Counted from the first letter of the stretch, positions 15,495 to 25,549 are shown. The stretch is 64,000 nt of DNA from Bradyrhizobium sp. sGM-13 (GCF_018398875.1 NZ_JAGWDK010000010.1:186001-250000), one strand, 5' to 3'. The notes: generated by a model from the sequence alone, not told the origin. Made by a program: numbers and translations.

Positions 15495-17587
15495 TTGAAA
15501 TTCTCCCAACCGGCATCCGGCGCAAATCTTCCGCCGAATTTTTCCGTAAGCGCCCGCAGCGTCGAGACCACATTCTCAATCCCTCGGGTTCGCGCATAGT
15601 TCAGGGGACCGCCGCGGAACGGCGCGTAGCCGGTGCCGAAGATAACGGCGCCGTCGACCACGTCGGCATCGTCGACGATGCCTTCGCGCAAGCAGGCGAC
15701 ACAGACATTCGACATCGGCAGGATCAGCCTGTCGGTCATTTCCGCAGAAGGTTCCGATGTCGCGGGCAGGCCGGATGAGGTATCGGCCTTGCCGCCCTTC
15801 CAGGTGTAAAAGCCCTTGCCCGCCTTACGGCCGAGTTCGCCTTTGGCAACCTTCTCACGCAACCAGGCCGGCGTCGGTGGCAACTGATCACCGAATTTCG
15901 AGCGCAGCATGTCGCCGACGTCGAGACAGATGTCGAGGCCGACCTGGTCGGCGAGTTCGATCGGCCCCATCGGCATGCCGAACTTTTTCGCGGCGGCGTC
16001 GATCACTGTCTTGTCGATCTTCTCGTCCAGCATCAGCATCGCTTCCAGCATGTAGGGCGTCAGCGCGCGGTTGACGAGGAAGCCGGGCGACGACTTTACG
16101 GGCAGCGGCAACCGGTCGATGGCGCCGACGAACGCCAGCGCCTCCTTCAGGAGCTGCGCATCCGTGCCATCATGGCTGACGACTTCGACGAGCTGCAGCC
16201 GCGAGACGGGATTAAAGAAGTGTAGCCCCAGCAGCCGCTCGGGCTTTTGCAGCGTGGTGCGCAGGTCCTGCAGCGGAATGCTCGACGTGTTGGTGGCAAG
16301 AATCGCGCCGGGCTTCATCTTCGGTTCGAGGTCGGCATAGACGTTCTGCTTCAGCTCCAGCTTTTCCGGCACCGCCTCGATGATGAGATCGGCGTTGCGG
16401 ACGCCTTCGGCCTGCATGTCCGGCATCAGCCGGTCCAGCGCATCGCGCACGGCAGTCCGCTTGCGCAGGATCTTGCCGTAGAGATCGGCCGCGCGCTTGA
16501 TCGCGCCTGCGATCGGCTCCGGCTTCATGTCGGCGAGCGTCACCCGCAAATCCTGGCCGGCGCACCATGCGGCGATGTCGCCACCCATGGCGCCGGCGCC
16601 GATGACGTGAACATGCTCGATCCTGTTGCCGGATCCCGCGAGCTTCTTCATCTGCTCGCGCAGGAAGAACACGCGGATCAGGTTCTGCGCGGTCGGCGTC
16701 ACCATCAGTCTGGCGAAAGACGCTTTCTCCGCATTCAGCATCGCGCGCCGGTCGCCGCCGTGCCTTTCCCAGAGATCGATCAGCGCATAAGGCGCGGGAT
16801 AATGCTCCTCCCGCGCCGCCTTGCCGGCCTCGCGGCGCATGCGCGAGGCGAGGAAGCCCCGGGCGAAGCCGAGGCTGAGCAGATTATTCAGCAGCCCGGG
16901 CTTCGCGCGCTTTAAGCGGCCGGACACCGCGTCCTTCACGGCATTCAAGACATGCCGCTCCTGCGTCACGGCATCGACCAGCCCGAGCGATTTTGCGCGG
17001 CGGGCATCGATGGTCTTGCCGGTCAGCATCAGCGGCATCGCCTGCATCGGATTGACGAGCTGGGTGAAGCGCACGGTGCCGCCGAGACCGGGGTGCAGGC
17101 CGAGCATCACCTCGGGGAAGCCAAACCGCGCGTCCTCGATCGCGATCCGCATCTGACAGGCCAGCGCCACTTCGAGGCCGCCGCCGAGGCAGAAACCGTG
17201 GATCACGGCCACGCTCGGAAGGCGCAGGGCTTCAAGCCGATCGATCACCGCATGGGCGCGGCCGATCTCGGCCTCGACTGCCGCCGCATCGGTGGCGCCG
17301 CGAAAGGCATTGACGTCCGCGCCGGCGATGAAGCCGGATTTTTTGCCGGAGCGGATGACGAGACCGGTGGGCCGCGCGGTTTCCAGTTCGGACAGGATCT
17401 TGCTGAGCTCCTCGATTAGATCGGCGGACAGCGTGTTGGCGCTGGTGCCTTCGCGATCGAACAATAGCCAGGCGACGCCGTCGCCATCGCGAGTCAGCCT
17501 GAAATTCTTGTACGGCCCCTCAGCGCCAGGCTTCGGCCCAAGTTCGAGCACGCGATCGCCGAGAACGTTCATGATCTGGCTATCCAT
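15491..17587 (-). CDS. fadB: Fatty oxidation complex alpha subunit (enoyl-CoA hydratase/3-hydroxyacyl-CoA dehydrogenase)
   Basis: A 698-aa bifunctional enzyme. Residues up to about 190 form the crotonase domain (oxyanion loops SGFIAGADVNAF and GFCLGGGLEVALACQMRIA, PEVMLGLHPGLGGT). From about residue 310 comes the NAD-binding domain (HVIGAGAMGGDIAAW) and the dehydrogenase domain (LHFFNPV, SSPGFLVNR). It converts trans-2-enoyl-CoA to 3-ketoacyl-CoA. ATG 17587 lies two bases after the fadA stop. It works with the thiolase encoded immediately upstream; FadJ-like variants have the same architecture. Confidence 0.92.
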   Translation of the reverse strand: MDSQIMNVLGDRVLELGPKPGAEGPYKNFRLTRDGDGVAWLLFDREGTSANTLSADLIEELSKILSELETARPTGLVIRSGKKSGFIAGADVNAFRGATDAAAVEAEIGRAHAVIDRLEALRLPSVAVIHGFCLGGGLEVALACQMRIAIEDARFGFPEVMLGLHPGLGGTVRFTQLVNPMQAMPLMLTGKTIDARRAKSLGLVDAVTQERHVLNAVKDAVSGRLKRAKPGLLNNLLSLGFARGFLASRMRREAGKAAREEHYPAPYALIDLWERHGGDRRAMLNAEKASFARLMVTPTAQNLIRVFFLREQMKKLAGSGNRIEHVHVIGAGAMGGDIAAWCAGQDLRVTLADMKPEPIAGAIKRAADLYGKILRKRTAVRDALDRLMPDMQAEGVRNADLIIEAVPEKLELKQNVYADLEPKMKPGAILATNTSSIPLQDLRTTLQKPERLLGLHFFNPVSRLQLVEVVSHDGTDAQLLKEALAFVGAIDRLPLPVKSSPGFLVNRALTPYMLEAMLMLDEKIDKTVIDAAAKKFGMPMGPIELADQVGLDICLDVGDMLRSKFGDQLPPTPAWLREKVAKGELGRKAGKGFYTWKGGKADTSSGLPATSEPSAEMTDRLILPMSNVCVACLREGIVDDADVVDGAVIFGTGYAPFRGGPLNYARTRGIENVVSTLRALTEKFGGRFAPDAGWENFK

Positions 17588-17589
17588 GC

Positions 17590-18873
17590 TCACACCGTCT
17601 CTATCAACATCGCGCCGCCCTGCCCGCCGCCGATACATTCGGTGGCGATGCCGCGCCTGGTGCCCAATCGCTTCATGGCGTTTACCAAATGCAGCACAAT
17701 GCGGTTGCCGCTGCAGCCCACGGGATGGCCGAGGCTGATGGCGCCGCCATCGACGTTCAACTTTGCCTGATCGATCTCGCCCGCCGCGCCGTCGAGGCCG
17801 AGAATCTCCTTGCAGAATTTTTCGTCGTTCCAGGCGGCGAGGCAACCCAGCACCTGCGTCGCAAACGCCTCGTTCAATTCCCAGCTCTCGATATCCGAAA
17901 GCGTTAGCTTGTTGCGCTTGAGAAGCTCCGTCGCCGACAGCACCGGCCCCAGGCCCATGATGCCGGGATCGAGCGCCGACCACTGGCTGTCGAGGATGAC
18001 CGCCTTCGGCATCAGGCCGTGCTTGGCGACGGCCTCTTCGGAAGCCAGGATCACCCAGGACGCGCCATCCGTGATCTGCGAGGAATTGCCGGCGGTGACC
18101 TTACCCCAGGGACGCTCGAACACCGGCTTCAGCTTTGCCAAGCTCTCCGGTGTCGAGTCCGGCCGCACGCCATCGTCGTGATCGTAGAACTTTCCGTCGC
18201 GCGCGAATGCGGTCTCTACTTCATCTTTGAGCCAGCCCTGCGATTGCGCCTTTGCGAGTCGCTTGTGACTTTCGGCAGCATAGGCATCTGACTGCGCGCG
18301 GGTGATGCCGAAGAGATGGCCGACCACCTCGGCGGTCTGACCCATATTGAGTTCGGTGATGGGATCGGTCAGGCCGCGCTCAAGCCCGATGATCGGCTTG
18401 AAATAGCCGGGCTTCACTTTCAGCGCCGCGATGATTTTCGCGCCGACGCCTTTTGCCCCTGCAAGCCCTGCGAACCAGCGCACGCCCTGTTGCGGCCAGA
18501 CGAGCGGGGCATGGCTCAGCGCTTCGGCGCCGCCTGCCAGGATCAGGTCGGAGACGCCCTCGCGGATGTAACGATAGCCCGTGTCGATCGACTGCATGCC
18601 GGAGCCGCAATTGATCTGCACGGTGAAGGCGACCATCTTCTCGCCCATGCCGAGCCGGAGCGCGGCGACACGGGCCGGATTCATCTCGTCGGCGATGACG
18701 TTGACGCAGCCGAGGATGACCTGATCAAAGGCGGTCGGTGCGAATGGCTGCCGCGCCAGAAGCGGCCGACCGCATTGCACGGCGAGATCGACCGGCGTGA
18801 AGGGCCCGGGGCCGGAGCGCGCTTTCAAGAACGGCGTCCGGCTGCCGTCGACGATAAAGACCGGTCGCGCCAT
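17590..18873 (-). CDS. fadA: Acetyl-CoA C-acyltransferase (3-ketoacyl-CoA thiolase)
   Basis: A 427-aa thiolase that cleaves 3-ketoacyl-CoA to acetyl-CoA and a shortened acyl-CoA. The nucleophile cysteine lies in INCGSGMQS, the catalytic histidine in LGHPVGCSGNR and the second cysteine in CIGGGQGGA. Its length, longer than a 390-aa FadA, is closer to the FadI type. Its ATG shares one base with the fadE stop (TGATG), so the two are coupled. Confidence 0.92.
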   Translation of the reverse strand: MARPVFIVDGSRTPFLKARSGPGPFTPVDLAVQCGRPLLARQPFAPTAFDQVILGCVNVIADEMNPARVAALRLGMGEKMVAFTVQINCGSGMQSIDTGYRYIREGVSDLILAGGAEALSHAPLVWPQQGVRWFAGLAGAKGVGAKIIAALKVKPGYFKPIIGLERGLTDPITELNMGQTAEVVGHLFGITRAQSDAYAAESHKRLAKAQSQGWLKDEVETAFARDGKFYDHDDGVRPDSTPESLAKLKPVFERPWGKVTAGNSSQITDGASWVILASEEAVAKHGLMPKAVILDSQWSALDPGIMGLGPVLSATELLKRNKLTLSDIESWELNEAFATQVLGCLAAWNDEKFCKEILGLDGAAGEIDQAKLNVDGGAISLGHPVGCSGNRIVLHLVNAMKRLGTRRGIATECIGGGQGGAMLIETV

Positions 18874-21140
18874 CAGCTTGCAGCCCTCTGTTCACCCAGT
18901 TCCTGGAAGAACTGATGCACGTCGGCCCCCTTGCTGTAAATCGGCGACAACGCCTCGGGCGCGAAATCGTCGACCTCGATCACCTTGGCAACGGCTTCAT
19001 GTGCAGCCTGCAGCTTCTCGCCCTGGGCCTGAGTGATAACACCCTTGTTCACCGCCTCTTTCCAGTCATGCAGCCGCGCGGCGCGCATCTGCTTAGCGAC
19101 GTCGTCCGCAGCCGCCACCAGCCGGAACGCCTTCTCCAGCCGGGCGATGCCGCCATCATCATCGACGGCTGACAGATCGGAGGTGAGCCGGTCGCGCGCC
19201 GCCGATGGCTCCAGCACGAGCTGCGCGCATTGATGCACGATGCGGTCGGACGGGCCGAGCACGCGCGCACCGAACGGCTGGATCAGGAATTTCAGGATCA
19301 CCGCGACAAACCGGTTCGGCAGGTTGGCGAGGATTTCGGCAAAGCGGTTCTCGATGGTCTTGAAGCCGCTCGCCATGCACCATTCCAGCGCAGCGAAATC
19401 TTCCTTCTGCCGTCCCTCGTCCTGCCAGCGTTTCAGCGCGGCGGACAGCAGATACAGTTCGGACAGAATGTCGCCGAACCGGGCCGAAAGCATTTCCTTG
19501 CGTTTGAGCGCGCCGCCAAGCGTCAACAGCGCCATGTCGGCGCACAGCGCGAAGCCTGCGGAGTAGCGCGAGAGCTGGCGGTAGAACCGCGTCGCCTCGC
19601 CGGCATCGGGCGCTGGCGCAAACAGGCCGAAGGTCCAACTTCGGCCCCAGGCACGGAACATGGACTTGAAGCTGTGGCCGATATGACTCCAGAATGCCTT
19701 GTCGAAGGCTTCCAAGCCCTTGGGCCGGTCGGCTTCACCCAGAGCATTCATTTCGTCGAGCAGGAATGGATGAGCGCGGATCGCACCTTGCCCGAACACG
19801 ATGAGATTTCGTGTGAGGATATTGGCGCCTTCAACGGTGATGCCGACCGGCACCGCGCGATAGAGGCTGCCCATGTAGTTCTGTGGTCCGTCGATCACGG
19901 CCTTGCCGCCATGGATATCCATGGCGTCGTCGATCACGATCCGCATCCGCTCGGTGGCGTGCAGCTTCATGATGCCGGAGATGACGGCGGGATGATGCCC
20001 CTGGTTGAGCGCGGCGCAGGTCAGCCGCCGCGCGGCATCGAGCAGATAGGCGGTGCCGGCGATGCGCGCGAGCGGCTCCTCGATGCCTTCGAATTTGCCG
20101 ATGGAGATGCCGAACTGCTCGCGGATGCGGGCATAGGCGCCGGTGGTGCGTGCCGCATACGCCGCCCCCGCGGCCGACAGCGACGGCAGCGAGATGCCGC
20201 GGCCAGCAGCCAATGCCGTCATCAGCATCTTCCAGCCTTGCCCGAGCCGCTCCTGCCCGCCGATGATGTAGTCCATCGGAATGAACACGTCGCGACCCCA
20301 GTTCGGACCGTTCTGGAACATCTGCATTGCCGGCAGATGGCGGCGTCCGATCTCGACGCCGGGCAGATGGGTCGGGATCAGGGCGACCGTAATGCCGAGT
20401 TCTTCCTGCTGGCCCACGAGATGATCGGGATCATAGGCCTTGAAGGCGAGACCGAGCAGCGTCGCGACGGGACCGAGCGTGATGTAGCGCTTGTGCCAGT
20501 TCAGGCGCAGGCCGATGACTTCCCGGCCCTCGAAATTGCCCTTGCAGATGATCCCTGTGTCGACCATCGAGGCCGCGTCCGAGCCGGCTTCAGGGCTGGT
20601 CAGGCCGAAGCAAGGAATGTCGGCGCCTTCGGCGAGCCGCGGCAGCCATCTGTCCTGCTGCTCCTTGGTACCGAAGCGCATCAACAACTCGCCGGGTCCG
20701 AGCGAATTCGGCACCATCACGGTGACGGCAGCGGTCAGCGAGCGCGACGAAAGCTTTCGTACCACTTCCGAATGCGCATAAGGCGAGAAGCCAAGCCCGC
20801 CAAACTCCTTTGGAATGATCATGCCGAAGAATTTGTAGCGCTTGATGAAGGACCATACCTCGGGCGGTAGATCACGCCATTCCCAATTAATCTTCCACTC
20901 GTCGAGCATGGCGCAAAGCTCGTCGACGGGGCCGTTGAGAAAGGCCTTTTCTTCTTCAGTCAGCGTCGCCGGCGCGACAGCCAGCAATTTCGACCAGTCC
21001 GGATTGCCGGTGAAGAGATCGGCGTCCCACCAGACATCGCCCGCCTCCAGCGCCTCTCGCTCGGTATCGGACATCGCGGGCATAGCGCCGCGCGCGAAAG
21101 CGAAGATCGGTTTGCTAATGAAATCGCGGCGGAAGCTCAT
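18873..21140 (-). CDS. fadE: Acyl-CoA dehydrogenase, FadE type
   Basis: A 755-aa FAD enzyme for the first step of beta-oxidation. Unlike ordinary 380-aa acyl-CoA dehydrogenases, it has the long gammaproteobacterial-FadE architecture: N-terminal helical region, the core (FGLTSPEAGSDAASMVDTG, MDIHGGKAVIDGPQNYMG) and a C-terminal extension of the DUF1974 kind. It is first in a minus-strand unit with fadA, fadB and the thioesterase, and ATG 21140 opens the operon. No fatty-acid regulator gene is adjacent. Confidence 0.9.
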   Translation of the reverse strand: MSFRRDFISKPIFAFARGAMPAMSDTEREALEAGDVWWDADLFTGNPDWSKLLAVAPATLTEEEKAFLNGPVDELCAMLDEWKINWEWRDLPPEVWSFIKRYKFFGMIIPKEFGGLGFSPYAHSEVVRKLSSRSLTAAVTVMVPNSLGPGELLMRFGTKEQQDRWLPRLAEGADIPCFGLTSPEAGSDAASMVDTGIICKGNFEGREVIGLRLNWHKRYITLGPVATLLGLAFKAYDPDHLVGQQEELGITVALIPTHLPGVEIGRRHLPAMQMFQNGPNWGRDVFIPMDYIIGGQERLGQGWKMLMTALAAGRGISLPSLSAAGAAYAARTTGAYARIREQFGISIGKFEGIEEPLARIAGTAYLLDAARRLTCAALNQGHHPAVISGIMKLHATERMRIVIDDAMDIHGGKAVIDGPQNYMGSLYRAVPVGITVEGANILTRNLIVFGQGAIRAHPFLLDEMNALGEADRPKGLEAFDKAFWSHIGHSFKSMFRAWGRSWTFGLFAPAPDAGEATRFYRQLSRYSAGFALCADMALLTLGGALKRKEMLSARFGDILSELYLLSAALKRWQDEGRQKEDFAALEWCMASGFKTIENRFAEILANLPNRFVAVILKFLIQPFGARVLGPSDRIVHQCAQLVLEPSAARDRLTSDLSAVDDDGGIARLEKAFRLVAAADDVAKQMRAARLHDWKEAVNKGVITQAQGEKLQAAHEAVAKVIEVDDFAPEALSPIYSKGADVHQFFQELGEQRAAS

Positions 21141-21392
21141 GGCGATCTCCTCATGATCGGGGCGCGACGTCTCGCCTCACCTATACCAAACATGGGTTCA
21201 TCCTAGCTGAAAAGCACGGGTTTCGGAGACACTTCGCATCTGGAAATGAAGCGAAACTGAACTTGGAGATAACGGCAGAGGCCCGGACCTGTTCCAAAAT
21301 GCCTGCATTATCCGGCGTTTAGAGACCGGCAACGTTGCCGGATGGATGCCGCTCGGGAGTGCCCACCGGTCTCAACCGCGGGCACGCCGGTG

Positions 21393-21659
21393 TTATGACT
21401 CACGCTTGTTGCGGCGTCGCTCATTGGGGACGAACACGGCAAATACTTCCCTGACGCGAACGGCAGGCGTGACATCGCGGGTAAAGCGAAGCTCCGTGGT
21501 CGCTTGGGTTTCTGCAACGCGAGGCGCGTAAAGCGCGCTCCCGTACATCGATCCATCGAAGCGCAAATTGCTTTCGTCGTCGGTGAGGTAAGCGTTCGAA
21601 ACAAACAAGAATACGAGCAGTGTCGATCCTACGACAGTAAAATATTTGAATATGGGCAT
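21393..21659 (-). CDS. Small exported hypothetical protein
   Basis: An 88-aa product beginning MPIFKYFTVVGSTLLVFLFV, a signal anchor, then a low-complexity region ending VREVFAVFVPNERRRNKRES. I recall similar short exported proteins in Bradyrhizobium with the same MPIFRYF start and a terminal VREAFAQFVP-like motif. GGGAGG lies 11 bases before the ATG. Function unknown. The 21141-21392 gap between it and fadE shows no gene or obvious signal. Confidence 0.6.
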   Translation of the reverse strand: MPIFKYFTVVGSTLLVFLFVSNAYLTDDESNLRFDGSMYGSALYAPRVAETQATTELRFTRDVTPAVRVREVFAVFVPNERRRNKRES

Positions 21660-21799
21660 TGGTGGACGAGCCTCCCTTCGTGCGAGGAAGGGTGGACCGT
21701 TCGCAATAAACGCTCAGTTTAAGCGTGCCCAACTTTTGCCGGAGCGGTTGGTTGACGGTTGCCAATTTGCAGCAAATTTTAATGAATCGTCCACTCGTC

Positions 21800-21827
21800 A
21801 TTCCGGGCTCGCGAAGCGAGAGCCCAG
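21800..21827. repeat. Short palindromic repeat
   Basis: CTCGC-GAA-GCGAG lies inside GGGCTC...GAGCCC (about 21804-21824), bordered by CATTCC and AGAAT. It is a GC-rich hairpin of the dispersed palindrome kind, upstream of the small exported gene and downstream of the SMP-30-like gene. Confidence 0.5.
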
Positions 21828-21854
21828 AATAACGTCGTGAGCAAGGCTAGCCAG

Positions 21855-23093
21855 TCAGCCCGGTCCGGCACCCTGCGTTGCCGTGTACACGGCGTAGAGC
21901 GACTGGCTCGCGGCCATGAACAGGCGATTGCGCTTGGGGCCGCCGAAGCAGATGTTGCCGCACACTTCGGGCAAACGGATGCGGCCGATCAGCTTGCCCT
22001 CCGGGGACCATACCGTCACGCCGCTGTAGCCGACGGCACGGCCGGCATTGCTGGAGCACCAGACATTGCCGTTGACGTCGCAGCGCACGCCGTCCGGTCC
22101 GCACTTCACGCCGTCGACCATGAAATCGCTGAACCGCTTGTGGTTGGTCAGCTTGTTATCGGTGCCGACGTCGAACACGAACATGTCGCCCTTGCCGCCC
22201 GGGCCAGTGTCGCCCGGCCCCTTGCCGGTAGAGGCGACATACAGCTTCTTGTAGTCGGGCGAAAAGCAGAGGCCGTTGGGATCGGGTACCTGTTCCTCGG
22301 TCACGACGAGGTCGACACGGGCGGACGGATCGATGCGATAGCAGTTGGTCGGCAGTTCGCGCTTGCCCGGCACGAAGCCTGCCGGCTGACCGATCCGCGG
22401 ATTGAGCTTGCCGGCGGGATTGCTCGGCCCACCCGCGACGTCAGGCTCACCCTCATAGAGCATGCCGCCATAGGGCGGATCGGTGAACCAGTAGCTGCCG
22501 TCCGGATGTGCGACGACATCGTTCGGCGAGTTCAGCTTCTTGCCGTTATAGGAGTCAGCCAGCACGGTCGCGGTGCCGTCGTGCTCATAGCGCACGACGC
22601 GCCGGGTGAGGTGCTCGCAGGAAAGCTGTCGTCCCTGGAAATCGAACGAGTTGCCGTTACTGTTGTTGGACGGCGTACGGAAGACGCTGACATGACCGTC
22701 ATCCTCCGACCATCGCATCTGCCTGTTATTGGGAATGTCGCTCCACAGGAGATAACGTCCCTGCGCACTCCAGGCGGGGCCTTCGGCCCACAACAGGCCG
22801 GTGTAGAGGCGCTTGATCGCCGTATTGGGCTGGGCGAGATTATTGAAGGATGGATCGACGGCGATAATGTCGGGGTCCCAGAAATAGGTGGTGGGGGCAC
22901 CGCGCGGACTGAAATCGCGCGGCGGGCTGGTGACTGTTGACGGAGGCGCCACAGGACCGGTCTGGGCCAATGCGCTGCCGGCTCCCGCGATGGTAGCACC
23001 AGCGCATACCGCCAACCCCTGGACAAGCGTTCGTCGTGAAATCGCGACTTCTGGATCATGCCGTCGTGAATCGCGCCGCTCCTGGCGTATCAT
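21855..23093 (-). CDS. Tat-exported SMP-30/gluconolactonase-like protein
   Basis: A 412-aa beta-propeller protein of the SMP-30/gluconolactonase/LRE family, which hydrolyses sugar lactones using a divalent metal. The family block NSPNDVVAHPDGSYWFTDPP and PNGLCFSPDYKKLYVA are present. An N-terminal twin-arginine motif (ISRRTLVQG followed by a hydrophobic core ending GSALA) predicts Tat export to the periplasm. ATG 23093 follows GGGAGG; an upstream in-frame start 15 codons earlier has no ribosome site. Substrate is unknown. Confidence 0.85.
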   Translation of the reverse strand: MIRQERRDSRRHDPEVAISRRTLVQGLAVCAGATIAGAGSALAQTGPVAPPSTVTSPPRDFSPRGAPTTYFWDPDIIAVDPSFNNLAQPNTAIKRLYTGLLWAEGPAWSAQGRYLLWSDIPNNRQMRWSEDDGHVSVFRTPSNNSNGNSFDFQGRQLSCEHLTRRVVRYEHDGTATVLADSYNGKKLNSPNDVVAHPDGSYWFTDPPYGGMLYEGEPDVAGGPSNPAGKLNPRIGQPAGFVPGKRELPTNCYRIDPSARVDLVVTEEQVPDPNGLCFSPDYKKLYVASTGKGPGDTGPGGKGDMFVFDVGTDNKLTNHKRFSDFMVDGVKCGPDGVRCDVNGNVWCSSNAGRAVGYSGVTVWSPEGKLIGRIRLPEVCGNICFGGPKRNRLFMAASQSLYAVYTATQGAGPG

Positions 23094-23356
23094 CGCATCC
23101 TCCCAATCTTTTCGCCGGCCGTTGATCCGGCCTGGCAACTTTAGGTTAGTCCGGTCCGTGCCCGGTTGCGAGAGCTGCTTTTGATTTCAGCCCCGGTTCA
23201 AGCTTGCAGCCGAAAATGGCATCAACTCGTCCAATGCATGTCTGTCATCGCGCTTGGGGGCAATTGCCCACGTGGCGACAAGGTGCGCAACATGCTAGTC
23301 ATTCGGCAACTGGTCGAATTATCCGGCAAGTCAGTCGGTCCGCGGGGCAAATCAAA

Positions 23357-24667
23357 ATGAAGAGGCCGACCCGGCAGATATTGCATTGCACCGCTGTATC
23401 TCGCGGCAAACGACTTTTTGCTGCGGTCCTGTTATTGGCGATCTCGACTGACATGGCTGCGGCCAACGAGGCGGCCAAAGTCCCCGCGCCGTCTCCGAGC
23501 AAGCTCGAACGCATCACCGAATTTTTCAACAATGAGGTTGCAACGGGGCGGCTGCCGGGTGCCGTCGTATTGATTCAGCAACACGGCAAACCGGTCTATC
23601 TGAAATGTTTCGGCGTTCAGGATGTCGAGACCAAGGCTCCGATGACATCAGATACGATCTTTGCGCTTCATTCGATGACGAAGCCAATCACCAGCGTCGC
23701 GGCGATGATGCTGATCGACGCTGGCAAGCTCTCGCCCGCCGATCCCGCATCCAAATTCATTCCGGGATTTGCTGACGCGAAGGTACTTGTCGGTTCTGAC
23801 ACTCTTGACGGCAAGAACGTTTTAACGCTTGTCCCGGCGGATCGGCCGGTGACCATTATGGATCTACTCCGCCATACGTCGGGCATCACGTACGATTACA
23901 TCGGCGGCAAGCTGATCATGAAGGCCTATTCGGAATCAGGCCTTTTCGATGGGCATTATACCAACAAGGTGTTTGCCGATCGCATCGCCAGATTGCCCCT
24001 GGCACGACAACCCGGCACGCTTTGGCGTTACGGACATTCAACCGACGTCCTCGGACGGATCATCGAGATCGTATCCGGGCAGACACTCTATCAGTTTGAA
24101 AAGCAGCACATCTTCGATCCGCTCGGCATGACCAGCACGAAATTCGTGCTGGAAAGTGCCGACGAACGCGCGCGGATGGCGGAGCCGCTGCCAAGCGATA
24201 CCGTCCTGAAACGTGCGGAGACTGAACGCCGTGCCCATCCGGAATGGGAATCCGGCGGCGGCGGGTTGGTCTCGACACTGAACGACTATGCCCGTTTTGC
24301 CCAGATGATCCTCAACGGCGGGCAACTCGATGGCAAACGCTACCTTAGCCCAGCCGCATTCAAGTCGATGACGTTAGACCATATCGGGCCCGGCTCCGGC
24401 GTCGCGCGGGATTATTACTACTTTCCCGGAGATGGCTTTGGCTACGGCTATGGATTTGCCGTGCGCACCGATCCGGGAAATGCCAAACCGCCGCCGCCAG
24501 GTTCGATCGGCGAACTCAAATGGGATAGCGGCAGCGGCACTTATTTCGGTGTCGACCCGAAGCTGGACATGATCTACATCCTGCTGGAGCAGACCCAGAA
24601 CGAACGCGGACGCATCACACCCGCGTTCAAGAAGCTGGTTTACGACGCGTTTGCCACGGGCGAATGA
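23357..24667 (+). CDS. Exported serine hydrolase of the beta-lactamase/EstB family
   Basis: A 436-aa protein with a signal peptide (LFAAVLLLAISTDMAAA) and a class-C beta-lactamase-like domain. The nucleophile motif SxxK is SMTK in FALHSMTKPITS, the Tyr motif is YGHSTDVLG, and the typical ESGGGGLVSTLNDYARFAQM block follows. Members act as esterases, D-aminopeptidases or peptidases in the periplasm; actual beta-lactam hydrolysis is uncommon. ATG 23357 is chosen because the signal peptide follows. The 263-bp upstream gap shows nothing else. Convergent with the channel gene. Confidence 0.82.
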   Translation: MKRPTRQILHCTAVSRGKRLFAAVLLLAISTDMAAANEAAKVPAPSPSKLERITEFFNNEVATGRLPGAVVLIQQHGKPVYLKCFGVQDVETKAPMTSDTIFALHSMTKPITSVAAMMLIDAGKLSPADPASKFIPGFADAKVLVGSDTLDGKNVLTLVPADRPVTIMDLLRHTSGITYDYIGGKLIMKAYSESGLFDGHYTNKVFADRIARLPLARQPGTLWRYGHSTDVLGRIIEIVSGQTLYQFEKQHIFDPLGMTSTKFVLESADERARMAEPLPSDTVLKRAETERRAHPEWESGGGGLVSTLNDYARFAQMILNGGQLDGKRYLSPAAFKSMTLDHIGPGSGVARDYYYFPGDGFGYGYGFAVRTDPGNAKPPPPGSIGELKWDSGSGTYFGVDPKLDMIYILLEQTQNERGRITPAFKKLVYDAFATGE

Positions 24668-24683
24668 TCCGGTGGCAGCCGCG

Positions 24684-25460
24684 CTACGTCAAACCTTCGT
24701 CGGGAATATTCAACACCGTACCGCAGGCTTTGCAGTGAACCGCATCGCTGTCATGGCGCTGTAATCCGCAGGTGGGACAAGCAAACCGCACCTTGTTGGG
24801 CGAGAGCAGCGCGCGGGCAAGATTGAAAAACAGGGTGACGCCGAAAATCATGATGGCTACCGAGATCATGCGGCCGACAGTCCCGGGCAGGGTGATGTCG
24901 CCAAAGCCGGTCGTCGTCAGCGCGGTGACGGTGAAATAGAGAGCGTCCGCATAATTCAATATCTGAGGATTACGGAATTTTTGGGTCTCATAGACGATCG
25001 CAGTCATCACGAAGATGAAGACCGCCAGATTGGTCACCGCGAAGATGACTTCCTCGTTGCGCCGGAAGAATGAGCTGTCCTGGCGCAGCCGCACCAGCAT
25101 CTGGTAGTCGCGCAGCAGCCGCAGCGTTCGCAGGATCCGCAGAAAACCACCGGCCTCTCCGGCCAGCGGCGCCAGGAACGAAATGATCGCGACGACATCC
25201 GTCCATGTCGAGAAGCGTGTGAACTCCAGCATTCGATGCCGGCTGACGAGCAGCCGCGCGGAAAAATCCGCCAGGATCACGATGCCGAACAGGACATCAA
25301 GTATTTCAGTGATATCGTTGGAGGGGAAAAACGATGTCGCGACGATGAACAGGACGGTTACGATATCGAACGTTAGTAGTGCGTAGCGAAAACGGACGCC
25401 TTCCGGCGTTGCACCCTCGTAGAGCTGTCGGACATTGTTCTGGAGCGGGGCAAATGACAT
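24684..25460 (-). CDS. Voltage-sensor type K+ channel with C-terminal zinc ribbon
   Basis: A 258-aa inner-membrane protein. Helices around 26-45, 52-73 and 86-100, and the S4-like segment FLRILRTLRLLRDYQ (arginines 108, 111, 114, 117), make a voltage-sensor domain. The pore domain follows with filter TTTGFGD (182-188) and an inner helix near 197-218. The tail has CPTC and CKAC (cysteines 228, 231, 243, 246), a zinc-ribbon pattern in the cytoplasm, unusual for a channel. The filter has Phe where TVGYGD has Tyr. Probably a K+-selective or nonselective cation channel. Confidence 0.8.
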   Translation of the reverse strand: MSFAPLQNNVRQLYEGATPEGVRFRYALLTFDIVTVLFIVATSFFPSNDITEILDVLFGIVILADFSARLLVSRHRMLEFTRFSTWTDVVAIISFLAPLAGEAGGFLRILRTLRLLRDYQMLVRLRQDSSFFRRNEEVIFAVTNLAVFIFVMTAIVYETQKFRNPQILNYADALYFTVTALTTTGFGDITLPGTVGRMISVAIMIFGVTLFFNLARALLSPNKVRFACPTCGLQRHDSDAVHCKACGTVLNIPDEGLT

Positions 25461-25549
25461 GGCGCATATTCACCGCTCGCATGCGTCATTGCAAATGATG
25501 TTGGTGGCGACCATGAAAAATTGCGTGCCAGCCCTCCTGCCACCAGACG

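Noticed and set aside
19230..20870. Long open frame (546 codons) opposite fadE
   Set aside because: It is the complement of a clearly conserved enzyme; GC-rich codon use leaves such antisense frames open. No family motif and no ribosome site.
23357..24667. Antibiotic-resistance beta-lactamase
   Set aside because: The SxxK and Tyr motifs fit the broad esterase/peptidase group; the sequence around the third motif is not that of AmpC.
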